Assembly (NCBI RefSeq): GCF_963259705.1
Contig: NC_081850.1
Coordinates: 38,649,167-38,713,166, forward strand
DNA length: 64,000 nucleotides
Origin: Myotis daubentonii
Taxonomy: Eukaryota; Chordata; Mammalia; Chiroptera; Vespertilionidae
Direction: 5' to 3'
Positions 34,640 to 46,200 of the stretch are shown here, piece after piece (within the stretch, counting starts at the first letter, position 1; every line of letters begins with the position of its first letter). Position numbers and translations under genes: made by a program. The notes below the pieces were generated by a model. The model did no database searches and was not told the DNA's origin. It worked only from the letters and a program-made list of their open reading frames with translations.

Positions 34640-34860
34640 ATCACAGTGGTGTGCTCGGGAGCCAGGACTTTGCATTCAGATCCCTACGCTGCCGCTTACA
34701 TGCTGTGTGACCTTGGGCTTATTAATTAACCTCTCTGCGACTCTTTCCACATTTATATGACGAGGATGGAAGAATCTGTTCCATAGTGTTGTCTGAAAGA
34801 CTGATGAGTTAATGTCTATGAAGGCCTCAGCAGGCTGGCACACAGAAACTGCTTGATCAT
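34640..34860 (+). repeat. MIR SINE
   Basis: ggagccaggactttgc, atgctgtgtgaccttggg, ttaacctctctgcgac and aggctggcacacag are in MIR order. Confidence 0.7.
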
Positions 34861-35455
34861 GAAACTTAATATTATTTACTTAATTTTCAAAATAGTCCCA
34901 TCCATTCCCTAGAGAACAGGGGCTCGGATTGAAACTAAAGAGAACCAACAAAGGCCACTGCCCTGATGGATGTGGGAGCCGGAGCCTGCTTGTGCCTTTC
35001 ATTACGCAGCTGTGAGCCAGATTCGGAGTCTTAGAAGCTGAGCCCTTTGGTTTTCATACTTCATCTTACATTTCTCAAATAGTTTATGCCCTTCTGTTTC
35101 ATAGCAGGTGCCAACATTTTTTGTCTTTATCTTGGTTAGCTCCAGACTTGCTGTCTGTGCTTTTCCCAGCTGGATCTAGCATCCCCCCTCACCTCCCTAG
35201 TAGGCTGAGACAATAATTAATTCAACACATGAAACGTCTGCTCTCCACCATCTGGTTGGGCTTAGATTTAGTCCAGTTTCCCCGACCTGAACACATCACA
35301 GAGTCACAGGGGTTAAACACCAATGTCGTGTTGCTCCCCGAGTATTTCCAGGGTGCTCCAGAGGACCGTGAGACCACCCCACTCCTCCCGCCATGAGTTC
35401 CAGCACTTGCCTTTCCCACCCACAGACTCCCTCCCTTCCACCATTAGATCTAGAA

Positions 35456-35667
35456 CAGTGCTTCTCAACCTTCTGGCCCTTTAAATACAGTTCCTCATGT
35501 TGTGACCCAACCATAAAATTATTTTCGTTGTTACTTCATAACTGTAATGTTGCTACTGTTATGAATCGTAATGTAAATACCTGATATGCAGGATGGTCTT
35601 AGACGACCCCTGTGAAAGGGTCGTTCGACCGCCAAAGGGGTCTCGACCCACAGGTTGAGAACCACTG
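35456..35667 (+). mobile_element. SPIN-type hAT MITE, 212 bp
   Basis: It starts cagtgcttctcaacc and ends ggttgagaaccactg. The inside contains cagttcctcatgttgtgac, ataactgtaatgttgc, ttatgaatcgtaatg, gacccctgtgaaaggg and tcgttcgaccgccaa, which I recognise as the SPIN (Space Invader) family. 8-bp duplications atctagaa (35448-35455) and atctagat (35668-35675) flank it. SPIN is known for horizontal spread among tetrapods. Confidence 0.9.
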
Positions 35668-36723
35668 ATCTAGATCATAGGAAGCTCTCCTTTTAGATTG
35701 TAAATCTTGAATGCCTGACAGGTGATTCCATTCACTTCTAGGAATCCTGCCTTAATGCTCAACCTCAGACTGAAAGTTTCACCATTCTGCCCCATGCAGG
35801 CCCAACTCCTTTCTGAGGTTGGGTCCACCCCATACCAAGGCCAAGGACTGGGAGGGGCCCAATTGGGCCTAACTCCCAATCTTGACCAATCTCGTTATTC
35901 ACCAATAACAATACACTACCCAGATCTCTTGTTCAACTGACAACCTGGCTCCAGTTGTTGCCTTGGTTACAGCTGAAGTTGCCATAGCCATCCTTAGCTC
36001 AGAGGCCCTCAAGCGTCTCCCCAGCCTGGTCACTGGCCCAGCCTCTGCTCCGTCATGATTCCTTGGTCTGGTGCCAGGTCCCACTCACTCTCTTCCCCAA
36101 GCCTCTTGGAGCTGTCCCGGCCTTGCTGGCTCCTGCTAAATAAAATTACTGTGCTAATTCAGCACCCTAGAGAGCACATGGCACCCAGATCCCTAGCTGC
36201 ACAGCGGCTGGCGAGCTTTTAAATCTCTAGGACAGATTCTGTGTTCCTCACCGTGAACTCCCAGGAGCAGAGCAAAAGATGAGAAACGCTGCCGCCGATT
36301 CTTCTCAAACTGCAGTAACCCTCCATCTGATTAGATTATCTTTCTTCAAAGCCTCTCATTTCTAAAAAGTTCAAATGTCAAAAGGCAAGGGACTAACTAA
36401 ATCTTACATTGTAATGCTTATTGGTGCCTTGCTAGGGACTTTGTTTTCTGATCAGCTACTGCTGGTGGGGGTGGGGGGGGCTTCCAACTGCCTGATCCTT
36501 CCTATGCTTCAAATATGTCATTAACACTCCCCAGCAGCTCAATTGTGACCACCACCTGACCAGGTGCTTCTGAAACAAGCCTGAAGCAAAGGCGTTTCCC
36601 CACCTCAGAGCTCTGAGGAGCTCATGTTGGGCCACAAACAGGTCCTCTGGCCCCATCTTCAGGAATTAGAGTCTATCTCATGGTTGAAAAGCATTCTGGG
36701 TGGAAAAGATTTAGGCTCTGAAT

Positions 36724-36914
36724 CAGGGGTCCTCAAAATACGGCCCGCGGGCCACATGCAGCCTGCCGAAAACATTTGTTACTTACTTCAAAATAAGATA
36801 TGTGCAGTGTGCATAGGAATTTGTTCAGAGTTTTTTTTAAAACTATAGTCTGGCCTTCCAACGGTCTGAGGGACAGTGAACTGGCCCCCTGTTTAAAAAG
36901 TTTGAGGACCCCTG
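36724..36914. mobile_element. hAT MITE, 191 bp, perfect 8-bp duplication
   Basis: Termini caggggtcctcaaaata and ctttttaaa-flanked tttgaggacccctg are inverted repeats. The duplication ctctgaat is exact at 36716-36723 and 36915-36922. Interior phrases cggcccgcgggcc and ctgagggacagtgaac recall widespread non-autonomous hAT families (possibly OposCharlie-like). Family name uncertain, mechanism clear. Confidence 0.85.
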
Positions 36915-37118
36915 CTCTGAATTATGCTTTTGAGATTTTTGTTTTATGAAAACTTCTCAGGATCCTGGACAAATCCATTTCTAGGACTAAATTATTTAGC
37001 AAAAGAATATAATCTCATCCTCAGAAAAATCTTTTCTGTATGACTCAGTTGGTGACCATGGAGAGAGGTGATCTTTGCTTACTTTCAAGTTTTAATACCA
37101 CCTCACACCCTCTCCTAA

Positions 37119-37332
37119 TCCTATATAATAAAAGACTAATATGCAAATTGTCCCCTCGGGAGTTCGACCTACTGGGAGTTTGACTGCTCGCTATTATGTG
37201 TGCTGACCACTAGGGGGCGACATGGAACGAAGGAAGGCCCCGGCCAGCAGCCGGAAGGCCCCAATCAGCCCTGATTGCTAGCCAGGCCTAGGGACCCTAC
37301 CTGTGCACGAATTTCGTGCACCAGGCCTCTAG
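37119..37332 (+). mobile_element. HeliBat Helitron, 214 bp, minimal
   Basis: A complete small element: TC start (tcctatataataaaag, then actaatatgcaaattg) after an A. It has 3' palindrome gtgcacgaatttcgtgcac (about 37302-37320), then caggcctctag with CTAG at 37329-37332, before a T. No tandem array inside. It carries ccactagggggcgac at 37207-37221, a CTCF-like core. Confidence 0.92.
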
Positions 37333-37869
37333 TTACCTAATAAATGGGTTCTGGTTCTCTTGTAGCCTCCCAGGGGCATATTCTGTGCTATATGTTCCTG
37401 ATGAGTAATGTCACTGACCTGCCATTATCATTGAGCATGGCTTTGCGGAATGCCATGCCATTTTCTGTAGATTTTAAATTTTCATTTGTTTTTGGTTTTG
37501 GTGGTGGTGTTATTTTGTTTTTGTTTTTTTCATTACTAGGTGGCAGAGGGATGACTAAGACTGGAGACCATCATGGGGTTTCCCATGATACCAAATCTCC
37601 ATGGGGGATGTCAAAGAGTCCTTGTTTGTATGACATCATTTTCATTTTTGAAAGACTGTCTTCATGGCCTAAAGATACTGCCTGATGCTGACAGGCAGGC
37701 CGAGCAGTGTGGGGCTAACCTACGGGTCCTAGAGCTGAGGCCTCCCTGGCTTGTCGGTGCTCTTTCTCTGCCCTTGTAGGGTGTGTCATCTGAGACACAG
37801 TCAGGTTCCAGATGAACAGGAACATTCCTATTCTTTTCTTTGTAATGTTAGTCACGGTGTTTTTTCTTC

Positions 37870-38350
37870 ACTTAGTGTTTTTAGAACTGGATGTTTTTGT
37901 ATCATTTCAAACTCAGACAAAATTTGCAAGAATACTATCAAGAACTCCTGTACACTCTTCACCCAGATCTACAGATTGTTAACATTTAGCATCATCTGCT
38001 TTATCAACCACTTAAGAGTAGGTTGTGGACATTATACCCCTTTACCCCTAAATACTTCGATGTATGTTTTCTAAAACCAAACATGTTCTCCAACATGATT
38101 AACTTCAGGAAACTGAATGCTGATAGAATATTATCAACTAAACTATAGCCCATATACTAATTTACCAATGGCCCCAATAATGCCAATTTATAACTGTTGG
38201 TTTCCTGGACCAAGTTGTCCTGCCTCTTTTGTCCCCTTAATCTGGGCCAGTTCCTCAGCCCACTTGAATGTTTTCTTGCTTTGACAATTGATAAATTGAG
38301 AGTATACTAGTCTTTGTCCCTAAATACCTCCCTGTTTCATTAGATCACTG
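37870..38350 (-). mobile_element. Old LINE-like sequence (minus)
   Basis: acatttagcatcatctgc, ggccccaataatgcc and ttaatctgggccagttcc resemble reverse L1 tail sequence of older families. Limits and family uncertain. Confidence 0.4.
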
Positions 38351-39243
38351 CTCCAAGAACTCCAATGTTCCTCTAAGGATGGTTTTCCAGGTATTCAAAA
38401 CAGTGCCCCCTCTCTCTTGCCCTAAAAGATTGGACCAGTACCACAATGTCAGCATGCAGCACAGGATCCCACTCAGCTACATTGAATGTGTCCCAAAGTC
38501 TGGTTCCCAGTGAGGTCTGCAATAATTTGTTGCTAGGACTAAGTTATTCTTAAAAGAGCAGAAATAATTTATATGCCATTCCCTCCGGCAATCTGGAATG
38601 AGAGGGCATTTATAAACCAAGGTAAATGATACTGGAACTCAGCATAAACCCGAAAAATAGCAGTATCGGTGACAGAATTGGTATATCTTTTTGCACAGTG
38701 TGATTTATACTAAGTAATGATTTTCTCCCAGCAGATCAGCTCCTACCAAGAATGTCAATTATAAATAGATGGTGGCTGTGCTTCTGCCACAGAGATTGAT
38801 CAACAAAAGAAAATTCTTTCTGGAAAATATTATTTCTAAAATATCTGTCTTAAAGATAAATTAAGAATTTCCTCAAATCCCTGTCTTTTCTCTTTCCTTT
38901 TAATTTTGTATGAATGAATTTTGAATTGCAAAGAAGTATATGAATAAATGTGCACACTCTTTACAGCATGAAAAGAAATTTCTCTTGAAGTCTGGCACTG
39001 CTTTATTTTTGTATAGAATGTGAAAGGAGCTTCTTCCATCCCTTTAGGGAGGAAAAGAACAGTTTTTCTGCCATGCTGACAAGTTGATTTGATGCTAACC
39101 TGTCACCGTGCCATTAGGTTGAAAATATTTTGATGTGTTTTACTTCTCCTGGTACAAATGTGTATGTATTTGTCAATCAGTTGGTGAAGTCCTTTGAAAG
39201 CCTTGGGTTAAGCACACTTTAACTTTGGTTCTGCTTTGCTTAG

Positions 39244-39387
39244 AGCTTCCTTTCAGTGCCATAGAAGCCAGCTGCAATTTTGAGGAGGATCTCTGCAACT
39301 TTTACCAAGATAAAGAAGGTCCAGGCTGGGCCCGAGTGAAAGTAAAACCAAACATGTATCGGGCTGGTGACCACACTTCTGGCTTAG
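39244..39387 (+). CDS. MAMDC2: MAMDC2 exon, opening segment of MAM domain 3 (probably exon 8)
   Basis: This 144-nt exon has acceptor ttctgctttgcttag and donor gtaaac, and is phase 1 at both ends. After the split glutamate it reads LPFSAIEASCNFEEDLCNFY, the third MAM start (Cys-x-Phe-Glu-x5-Cys-x-Phe), then a Trp-containing strand, KPNMYRAGDHTSGL, and a split glycine. The D-H-T-S-G-L-G ending, just before the Tyr-Tyr of the next exon, is shared with the later exon at 63237 (DHTTGVG). This supports a common module origin. Intronic read-through after 39387 extends an apparent ORF but is not coding. Confidence 0.96.
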
Positions 39388-39699
39388 GTAAACCAGGAAT
39401 CATCCCTGTGGGGACTTTGGGGGAGGGGGATGGAGCAGGTGGGCAAGGTGGGGGTACTGTTCATGCTCCATTCTCCATTCTTATCCCACATCTACCAAGA
39501 CTTCAAAAAAAAGAAGAAGAAGGCAGCTGTAAAGAGGCAAAGACAATTGCTAATCTTGCATTTGACCATTTTTTAAAACTGGAATTCAAGTTGCTGGGCT
39601 AGCAATAATATTTGCCAATTAATTAATAGCCAAACCATTGGAAATTATCTTGCTCTTCGCTTTAAATGGAGAAGTACCTTTAGAAAGCTACCAGAGTCC

Positions 39700-39975
39700 A
39701 ATTATCTGAAATATTCAGAATAGGCAAATTTATAGACAAAATGATTAGTGGTTGCCCCGGGCTGAGAGCAGGAAATGGAGAGTTGCTGTGTCATGGGTGT
39801 AGAATTTCCTTTGGGGGTGATGAAAATGTTCTGGAACTGAATAACCATGGTGGTTGCCCAGCATAGAGAATGAACTAGATGCCACTGAATTGTACACTTG
39901 AAAATAATCGAAAGGGTAAATTTTATGCCATGGATATTTCACTGTGAGGAAAGATATATATTGTGGGGGAATAAA
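39700..39975 (+). mobile_element. L1 3' end fragment
   Basis: tggttgccccgggctg, gaatttcctttgggggtg, gttctggaactgaat and attgtacacttgaaaat are the usual L1 tail order. Related to 11330-11545. Confidence 0.75.
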
Positions 39976-40399
39976 AGCTGTTGGAAATGTTGGTGGGCAC
40001 TTGATGGATTATCTACAAGGGACTCTTAGAAACCAGTGTGAGCTCCCTGTATCTGGGTCACATATCGCTTTAATGGCTCCCTTGTGAAGCTCATGCCAGT
40101 AGACACTGGTGGAAAGGGCTGGTTCTCAAAGGGTTAGTGTCTCAGTTATTTATTCGACAATTACTGACACACTGGACACTGGGGAGAATTGCCTTGAAGG
40201 GGACTTTGCAAGATTATACTTGTAATTTTGTACTTTTTTTCTCAGAGGTTGCTTAACTTGTATAAGCACAGGCCCTACAAAAACCTATTCTGACCTTGGC
40301 CAGACTAACTCCTGGGGGATACAATAGTGAGCAAGTGAGGTATGAAGCTTGTCCTGTGTGGCTGACAGTAATTTCAATGGACAGGAGAGACATTAGACA

Positions 40400-40810
40400 A
40401 ATATAGACACAGATAAATTCATAATTATGACCTGTGGTAAGTGCAATAAAAGAAATGAAGAGTGAGCTCTCAGAGAGAATAGAGGGGAAAAAGCTATTAT
40501 TGGTTGGGGATTCGGGGAGTCCCCTTCTGAGGGGAATGGGAATTAGCCAGGATAGTGGGGGTCACCCAAGCACAGGGGAGGGCACCTGTGGGGACCTCGA
40601 GCTTGGAAAGAGTTGGACTCTCCAAGATACTGGAGGTTAGTGAGGCAGCACCATAGGGAGGAGAATGAAGTTAGAGAGGGAGACGGATCATGGGTGTAGC
40701 AGGCCAGAGTAAGCATTTGGGATTTTATTATAAAGGAAATGGGAAGCCATTGAAAGGTGTTAAGTAGAGAAGAGAGTGATTAAATGTAGGTTTCAAAAAG
40801 ATGGCTGGCT
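40400..40810 (+). repeat. Old interspersed repeat, L2-like
   Basis: gtggtaagtgcaataaaag, gggattttattataaagg, gggaagccattgaaagg and gatggctggctattg belong to the same ancient repeat text seen at about 1170-1500 and 18040-18350. Family assignment tentative. Confidence 0.45.
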
Positions 40811-40829
40811 ATTGTGTGGTCCCCTGGAT

Positions 40830-41190
40830 TAGTCTGCTTGGGCAGCCATTACAAAATACCATAGACTGGGTGACTTAAACAACATAAATTATTTCCTCAC
40901 AGTTCTGGAGGCTGGGAGTCCAAGATCAAGGTGTTGTCAGGATTGGTTTCTTGTGGGCCCTCCCTTCCTGGCGTGTAGACTGCATCTTCTCAGTGTGTCC
41001 TCGTGGAGAGAGATCTCAGGTGTCTCTTCCTCTTCTTATGACGTCAGTCCTATAGGGTTAAGGCCCCCACCCTTATAGCCTCATTTAACCTTAATTACCT
41101 CCTTAAAAGCCCTGTCTCCAAATACAGTCACATTGGGAGTTAGGGCTTTGACATTTGCATATACAATTCAGTTCATAATCTCACTCCTGT
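40830..41190. repeat. Widespread mammalian interspersed repeat, family not assigned
   Basis: gcagccattacaaaatacc, cacagttctggaggctgg, agtccaagatcaagg and ctccaaatacagtcac are in the order of a very common placental repeat. I recognise the text but cannot name the family with confidence. Confidence 0.55.
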
Positions 41191-42114
41191 GAAATAGAAC
41201 TTTTTCCCAAGTGAGTTAAATAACTGGATAAAACGAACTATATAGCAAAGACTGCGGCGCCCCCCCACAAAATGTAAAGAGGAGCAGAGAAGGAAAAGAA
41301 AACATGTGGAGTATAGCAGGTCCTCAAATGACTCATTTTATCCAATGCATATTGTTTAATGTTGATGAGATGCTGTAGGAACCTAACTCTTGTTGCATCA
41401 ATTAGCCTTTGGTAAAATTGGTTTCATTATATGTCTTTTCAATTAAGTTGCAGAATCTATTGACAACTTTAGGTGAGGACTTTATTATTTCTTACTATAG
41501 AGGTGGAGAAGCAGATGGGAGGGAAGTTGTTTATTTCATTTTTCTTTATTTTATTTAGAAGGAATAAGGGAAAGATATAGATCTTCAGCACCTGGGAAGA
41601 TCCATCTGATTCAAAACCTGCTCGTCAGGGGCAGGTTTAACATATGACCGAGAGAGGACTAGGCTCTGCCCAGACACACAGACCCTCCCTCACCCGGGAC
41701 TGCCAGGCCAGCCTGCAACCTCTCCATCTCTAATGGTCACCGCAGACAGAATGGAAAAATCTGCCCTGGGCTTTATGCTCACTGTGACAGCACTGGTGCT
41801 CAGACTAAGGCAGCTGTTTGACCCCGGTCAACAATTATAACTCCTAATTGATGACCAGAATCTGGGCATATGCAGTTGGAAATCTATACTTGCTTATGAA
41901 GTTTACTTAGAATTGGAGAAGGTTTATTGGCAATATAGTATAAGACTATTCCATCATCAAGCCAGATATTAGAAAATGCTTTACCATGTAAAGCCTGTGG
42001 AAATAGTCTTTTGACCCATTCCACGACTTTAACCAAGTTGTCCCACTTGGTAATCTGAGCTACATTATTTAAACTTGTCCTGGCTGATACACTGATGCTT
42101 TGTCCTGTTCACAG

Positions 42115-42380
42115 GGTATTACTTGCTGGCCAACACGAAGTTTACGTCTCAGCCTGGCTACATTGGAAGGCTCTACGGTCCCTCCCTGCCGGGAAACTTG
42201 CAGTATTGTCTACGTTTTTATTACGCCATCTATGGCTTCTTAAAAATGAGTGACACTCTAGCTGTTTATCTCTTTGAAGAGAACCACGTGGTTCAAGAGA
42301 AGATCTGGTCTGTGCTGGAGTCCCCAAGGGGCGTTTGGATGCAAGCGGAGATCGCCTTTAAGAAGCCCATGCCTACCAAG
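42115..42380 (+). CDS. MAMDC2: MAMDC2 exon, central segment of MAM domain 3 (probably exon 9)
   Basis: This 266-nt exon has acceptor tttgtcctgttcacag and donor gtacag, phase 1 in and phase 0 out. It reads (G)YYLLANTKF, then a conserved core QYCLRFYYAIYGF, DTLAVYLFEE, a WSVLESPRGVW strand and ends KKPMPTK. This is the central MAM segment, parallel to the exons at 15561 and 28854 in length and phase. The following intron is 18.75 kb, the longest in the window. The next exon at 61131 joins in phase 0 with VVFMSL. Confidence 0.96.
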
Positions 42381-42688
42381 GTACAGGAACCTGCACAACC
42401 CTTTGCTCGCTCGCAGTTGCTGGCCTGCATAAGTGAATTTCTGTTTAATTATTTTCAACTGGTGATGTGTTATTTTCCTTCTGTTCCAGCTGACAGCCCA
42501 CACCCCCACGCTGTCCCCGGCCAGAGCCAATTATATCCTTCAGTTCTTTCCAGTTGTCTGTGTCTCAGAATCATGGCCACCTAGGGAGTTTGCTTGTCAT
42601 TTATTTCTCAGGTTCTCTGAGAATAGTCGAAAGACAGGGAATATGTTAACAGTCCAAGTTTAACAGCTAAACTTTAGTTTGAAGCCAC

Positions 42689-42689
<1 letters not shown>

Positions 42690-42728
<39 letters not shown>
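42690..42728. repeat. (CA)n microsatellite
   Basis: Uninterrupted CA repeat 310 bp after the exon at 42115-42380. Confidence 0.95.
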
Positions 42729-42734
<6 letters not shown>

Positions 42735-44809
42735 TCAGATTCACACAATCAGGGATGCACCAGAAATTAATGGAATTTTTATTGTAGTCCACACTCTGTT
42801 TTGCTATTGTTTTCCAAAGGGGTTATAGTAAGCATTTCATTCATTCATTCATCCATTTGTTTATTTATTTCTTGATTCAACCAGCACTTATTAGGTATAT
42901 GCTCAGTACAGGGGATATAAAGATAAATGAGGTTCAGAGTCACCTTTAAGGAGGTCACAGATGACAGAAAAGTGAGATACAGATATGTAAGGAACTAACA
43001 GCATACCATCTCACTATATCACAGAAAGGCAGTATAGAAAAACAGGAGTGATTCTACCAACTGGACATATGAAAAATAGTGACAAATCGAGGCCCCGCTG
43101 CACTGGTATTTGGAGGGCTAAGGTTCAGACCACACTGGATTCTAATTCTTGCCCCCATGTACCGGACTCCACCCTTTCCCCCCCATATCCTCTACTCACA
43201 TGGCTTGTTCAGGAACCTGCCCACCTCTTTAGAGCGAGTCCCTGCTCTTACCTGACTCCCATGGAATAGGAGCAAGCCCTCCAGCAACTAAGGGCGCCTC
43301 AGAGAATCTTCCCTTGTCTTCTTAGGCTGACCTCCATCCCTCCCAGCAACAAATCCTCCCCAGTCACTTAAGGAAAAAAGGATGGAGACCCAGTGGGGCA
43401 GGGAAGTTCTCACAGCCTCGGGAGGAACTCCCCATGCCTATGAGGAGATGGCACACTACAAACTCGGGACACGTGTCTGAAGGTGGCCCCCAGTTTCCAC
43501 AGGTCCCTGCTAAAGAGAGTCAGCTCCTGGGAGAGGGAGAGGCCATTTGACATCCATCATAGAGGCTGGCCTTAAGAAGGGCAGGAAACCAAAGTTCACT
43601 GATGTTGACATATACAGATGGAAATAACATACAAACAGAATTTCAGAGAAGGGATAAAATGAAGAGTCAGACTTTCCCTGGCCGTTTCCTACCCTGGAAC
43701 TCAAACTTTGATTCCACTTCTTTTCCTGATGGTTTTCTCCCTGGTTTTCTGGTGGTTTCCTCTATAATTCTAAATATTGTATTTCTGCCTCCATTTCTTG
43801 ATTCATTAACCTCAAGTGTTGCTGGCTCCCTGCTATGAGAGATAAAGAGTTTAGCTTATTTATATCATTTCTTCTCCCTTTCTCTCTCCTCCTCTTTTAC
43901 TTTTCTCTCAATTTCCTTTATAGCTTTAATCCACTTAACCATCTATTTTTGGGCCCATACATTTAGATAGTGTCTCTTAACACACACTATGTAAGATGAA
44001 TAAATTTTCGCTCTGACATTTCCCTTCGCCTCTTTGGCCCCCTCCATTTCTCAGAGTCTCTCAGCTATACAATTGCCTTTGCATTATCATGGCTTATAAC
44101 ATTTATATTCCAGTAGGGATGCCTCTGGCTTTCTCGATAGCTGGATTTCCCAGTGTGGGCCCCCTTGGCATTTGGAAGATGGCCTTTGTGTTTGGGGCAG
44201 GAGGGGGCATCCCTCACATTACTGGATTTTTAACATCTGCAATTAGTGCAGCAACCCAAATTATTTCCACACATTCCCACATGGCCCAGAGGTGCCATAC
44301 CATCCTGGATGGGAACCATTAGTCTGTAAATTGATTCTGAAAGATGAAATTAAAAAGCCCAGCCCTCCTGCAGTCCAATCTGGGTTCCCGGGCAGCAGCG
44401 TTCTCCTGAGGAAGCCCTCCCCTGTACGAACCCTGAGACCTCCTACTGCTCTTAGGGAACAGGCTCTGACATCAGTCCCCTTCCCAGCTCTCCTCTTGCT
44501 CTCGCCATTCAAACTGCATTGCACAATGAATTCCTGCTGAATACTCTGCTCTCTCTCACCTTGAGGCTTTGCAAACCATTTCCTCTGCCTAGATGCCTCT
44601 TAATTCAATCACAGCTTAAATCTCACCTCCACAGAGAATCCTTCTCTGGCCCCAGAGATGGTTTAGAGTTCCGTGGCACCCCAGGCCTCCCATTTATCGT
44701 CTAGGAGACAGTATAACACAGTGTCTAGGAGCATAGACACAGGAGCCTCTAGCTTCAAATCCCCATTCCACCACTTACTGGTTTTTCAATCTTAGTCAGT
44801 TTTTTAAAA

Positions 44810-45810
44810 ATTAAGGTGTAATTGACCTTAACATAGTAATATAACAAAATAATATTAATATATTATCATATATTCTATATAATATAATAATGTAATTATA
44901 ACATATTATTTATATAGCTTATAATCTATACTAATAAAAGGGTAATATGCTAATTAGACTGGGTCAACTAGACATCTTCTGGTCGTCCGGTCCTCCCTTT
45001 GGACAAAGCCATGGTGGCGGGGACTGAGGCAGAGGCGGTTAGGGGCGATCAGGCTGCCAGGGGAGCAGTTAGGGGTGATCAGGCTGGCAAGGGAGAGTAG
45101 TTAGGGGCAATCAGGCCAGCAGGGGAGGGCAGTTAGAGGTAATCAGGCAGGCAGGTGAGTGGTAGGAGCCAGCAGTCCCAGATTGCGAGAGGGATGTCCA
45201 ACTGCCAATTTAGGCCCATTCCCTGAAGGATCAGGCCTACACTGGCAGTCGGACATCCCCTGAAAGGTCCCGAAGAGGGATGCAGGCCGGGTTGAAGGAA
45301 CCCGCCTCCCCCCCCCCCCCACCCTGTGCACAAATTTCGTGCACCAGGCCTCTAATACAACTATAATAATGTAATATAACATTTTATTAGTTTCAGGTAT
45401 ATAACATAATGATTCAATATTTATATATATTATGAAATCACCACATAAAATCTAGTTAGCATCTGTCACCTTACATAGTAACAAAAATTATTTTCTTATG
45501 ATAAGAACTCTTAAGATCTACTCTCTTAGCAACTTTCAAATATGCAATACAGTATTATTGACTATAGTCACTATGCTGTACATTACATCCCCAGGACTTG
45601 TTTATTTTATAACTGGAAGTTTGTACCTTTTGATCCTCTTCATCCACCCTCAACCCACATCCCTACCTCTGGCAACCACCAAACCATTCTCTTGGATTTT
45701 TGTTCTGTTTTGTTTTGCTTTTTTTTATATTTCATATAAATGAGATCACCCACTATTTCTCTTTCTCTGTCTGACATATTTTACTTGGCATAATGCCCTT
45801 AGCACAGTTG
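44810..45810 (-). mobile_element. L1 3' UTR region (minus), split by a Helitron
   Basis: Reverse L1 tail phrases flank the Helitron: aattaaggtgtaattgacc before it, then tttattagtttcaggt, ttgactatagtcactatg, atccccaggacttg and atgagatcacccactat after it. The Helitron at 44925-45354 interrupts it, so the L1 is older. Confidence 0.75.
44925..45354 (+). mobile_element. HeliBat Helitron, 430 bp, with variant 3' terminus
   Basis: It starts tctatactaataaaagg after an A. The 3' end has tgcacaaatttcgtgca and caccaggcctctaa, so the final CTAG reads CTAA. Inside, a roughly 33-bp unit (gttaggggc-atcaggc-agcagggga) repeats about four times at 45035-45160, and a poly-C run occurs near 45308-45321. Confidence 0.85.
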
Positions 45811-46044
45811 TAAGATTTAATTCTTTTTTTATATATAGCTGAAAAATATTCTCTTAATTTTTTAAATCTCTTTCTTTCTTACTGTTCTTGTTGATACCCA
45901 AAACCTAAAAGATACTTGTCACACAGTCCATTCTCAATAATTGTCTGTGGGATGACTGTTGGGCTCTGACTTTTGAGCAGTGGTTGTTGACCCTCATTCT
46001 AATCAAATGTTGATGCTCAAGGTGTTCATTGTCCATTTCTCTTC

Positions 46045-46200
46045 TCCCATAAAAATATAACCTTCATAAGGACAGAAACCTTGTTAGTCTTACTCATTTC
46101 TGTATCTACAGCACTGTGCCTGGTGCAAAGTAGATCATCAGTAACATTTTGTTTAGTAAATTTGGTTTGGTACTTATGTACTGAATGAATAAAAAGAAGA
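46045..46200 (+). repeat. L2-like 3' end
   Basis: aaccttcataaggacag, tctgtatctacagcac, tgtgcctggtgcaaag and a closing actgaatgaataaa fit an L2-class tail. Weak reverse MIR pieces follow to about 46500. Confidence 0.55.

Larger units (their letters stand above)
32657..39243 (+). other. MAMDC2: MAMDC2 intron, 6.6 kb, rich in DNA transposons
   Basis: Donor gtaagc, acceptor ttag. It contains a mariner-like MITE with a hAT at its right end (34201-34560), a MIR near 34640-34860, a SPIN-type hAT (35456-35667), another hAT (36724-36914), a 214-bp Helitron (37119-37332) and old LINE-like sequence near 37870-38350. 32700-34190 shows nothing I recognise. Confidence 0.88.
39388..42114 (+). other. MAMDC2: MAMDC2 intron, 2.7 kb
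   Basis: Donor gtaaac, acceptor acag. It holds an L1 3' fragment near 39700-39970, an old L2-like repeat around 40400-40810 and a common mammalian interspersed repeat near 40830-41190. The remaining sequence is unremarkable. Confidence 0.88.

Noticed and set aside
35690..36180. Possible solo retroviral LTR (ctaaataaaattactg near 36136)
   Set aside because: There is a polyadenylation-like signal in a C-rich context, but I found no TG...CA ends with a target duplication or any viral gene nearby.
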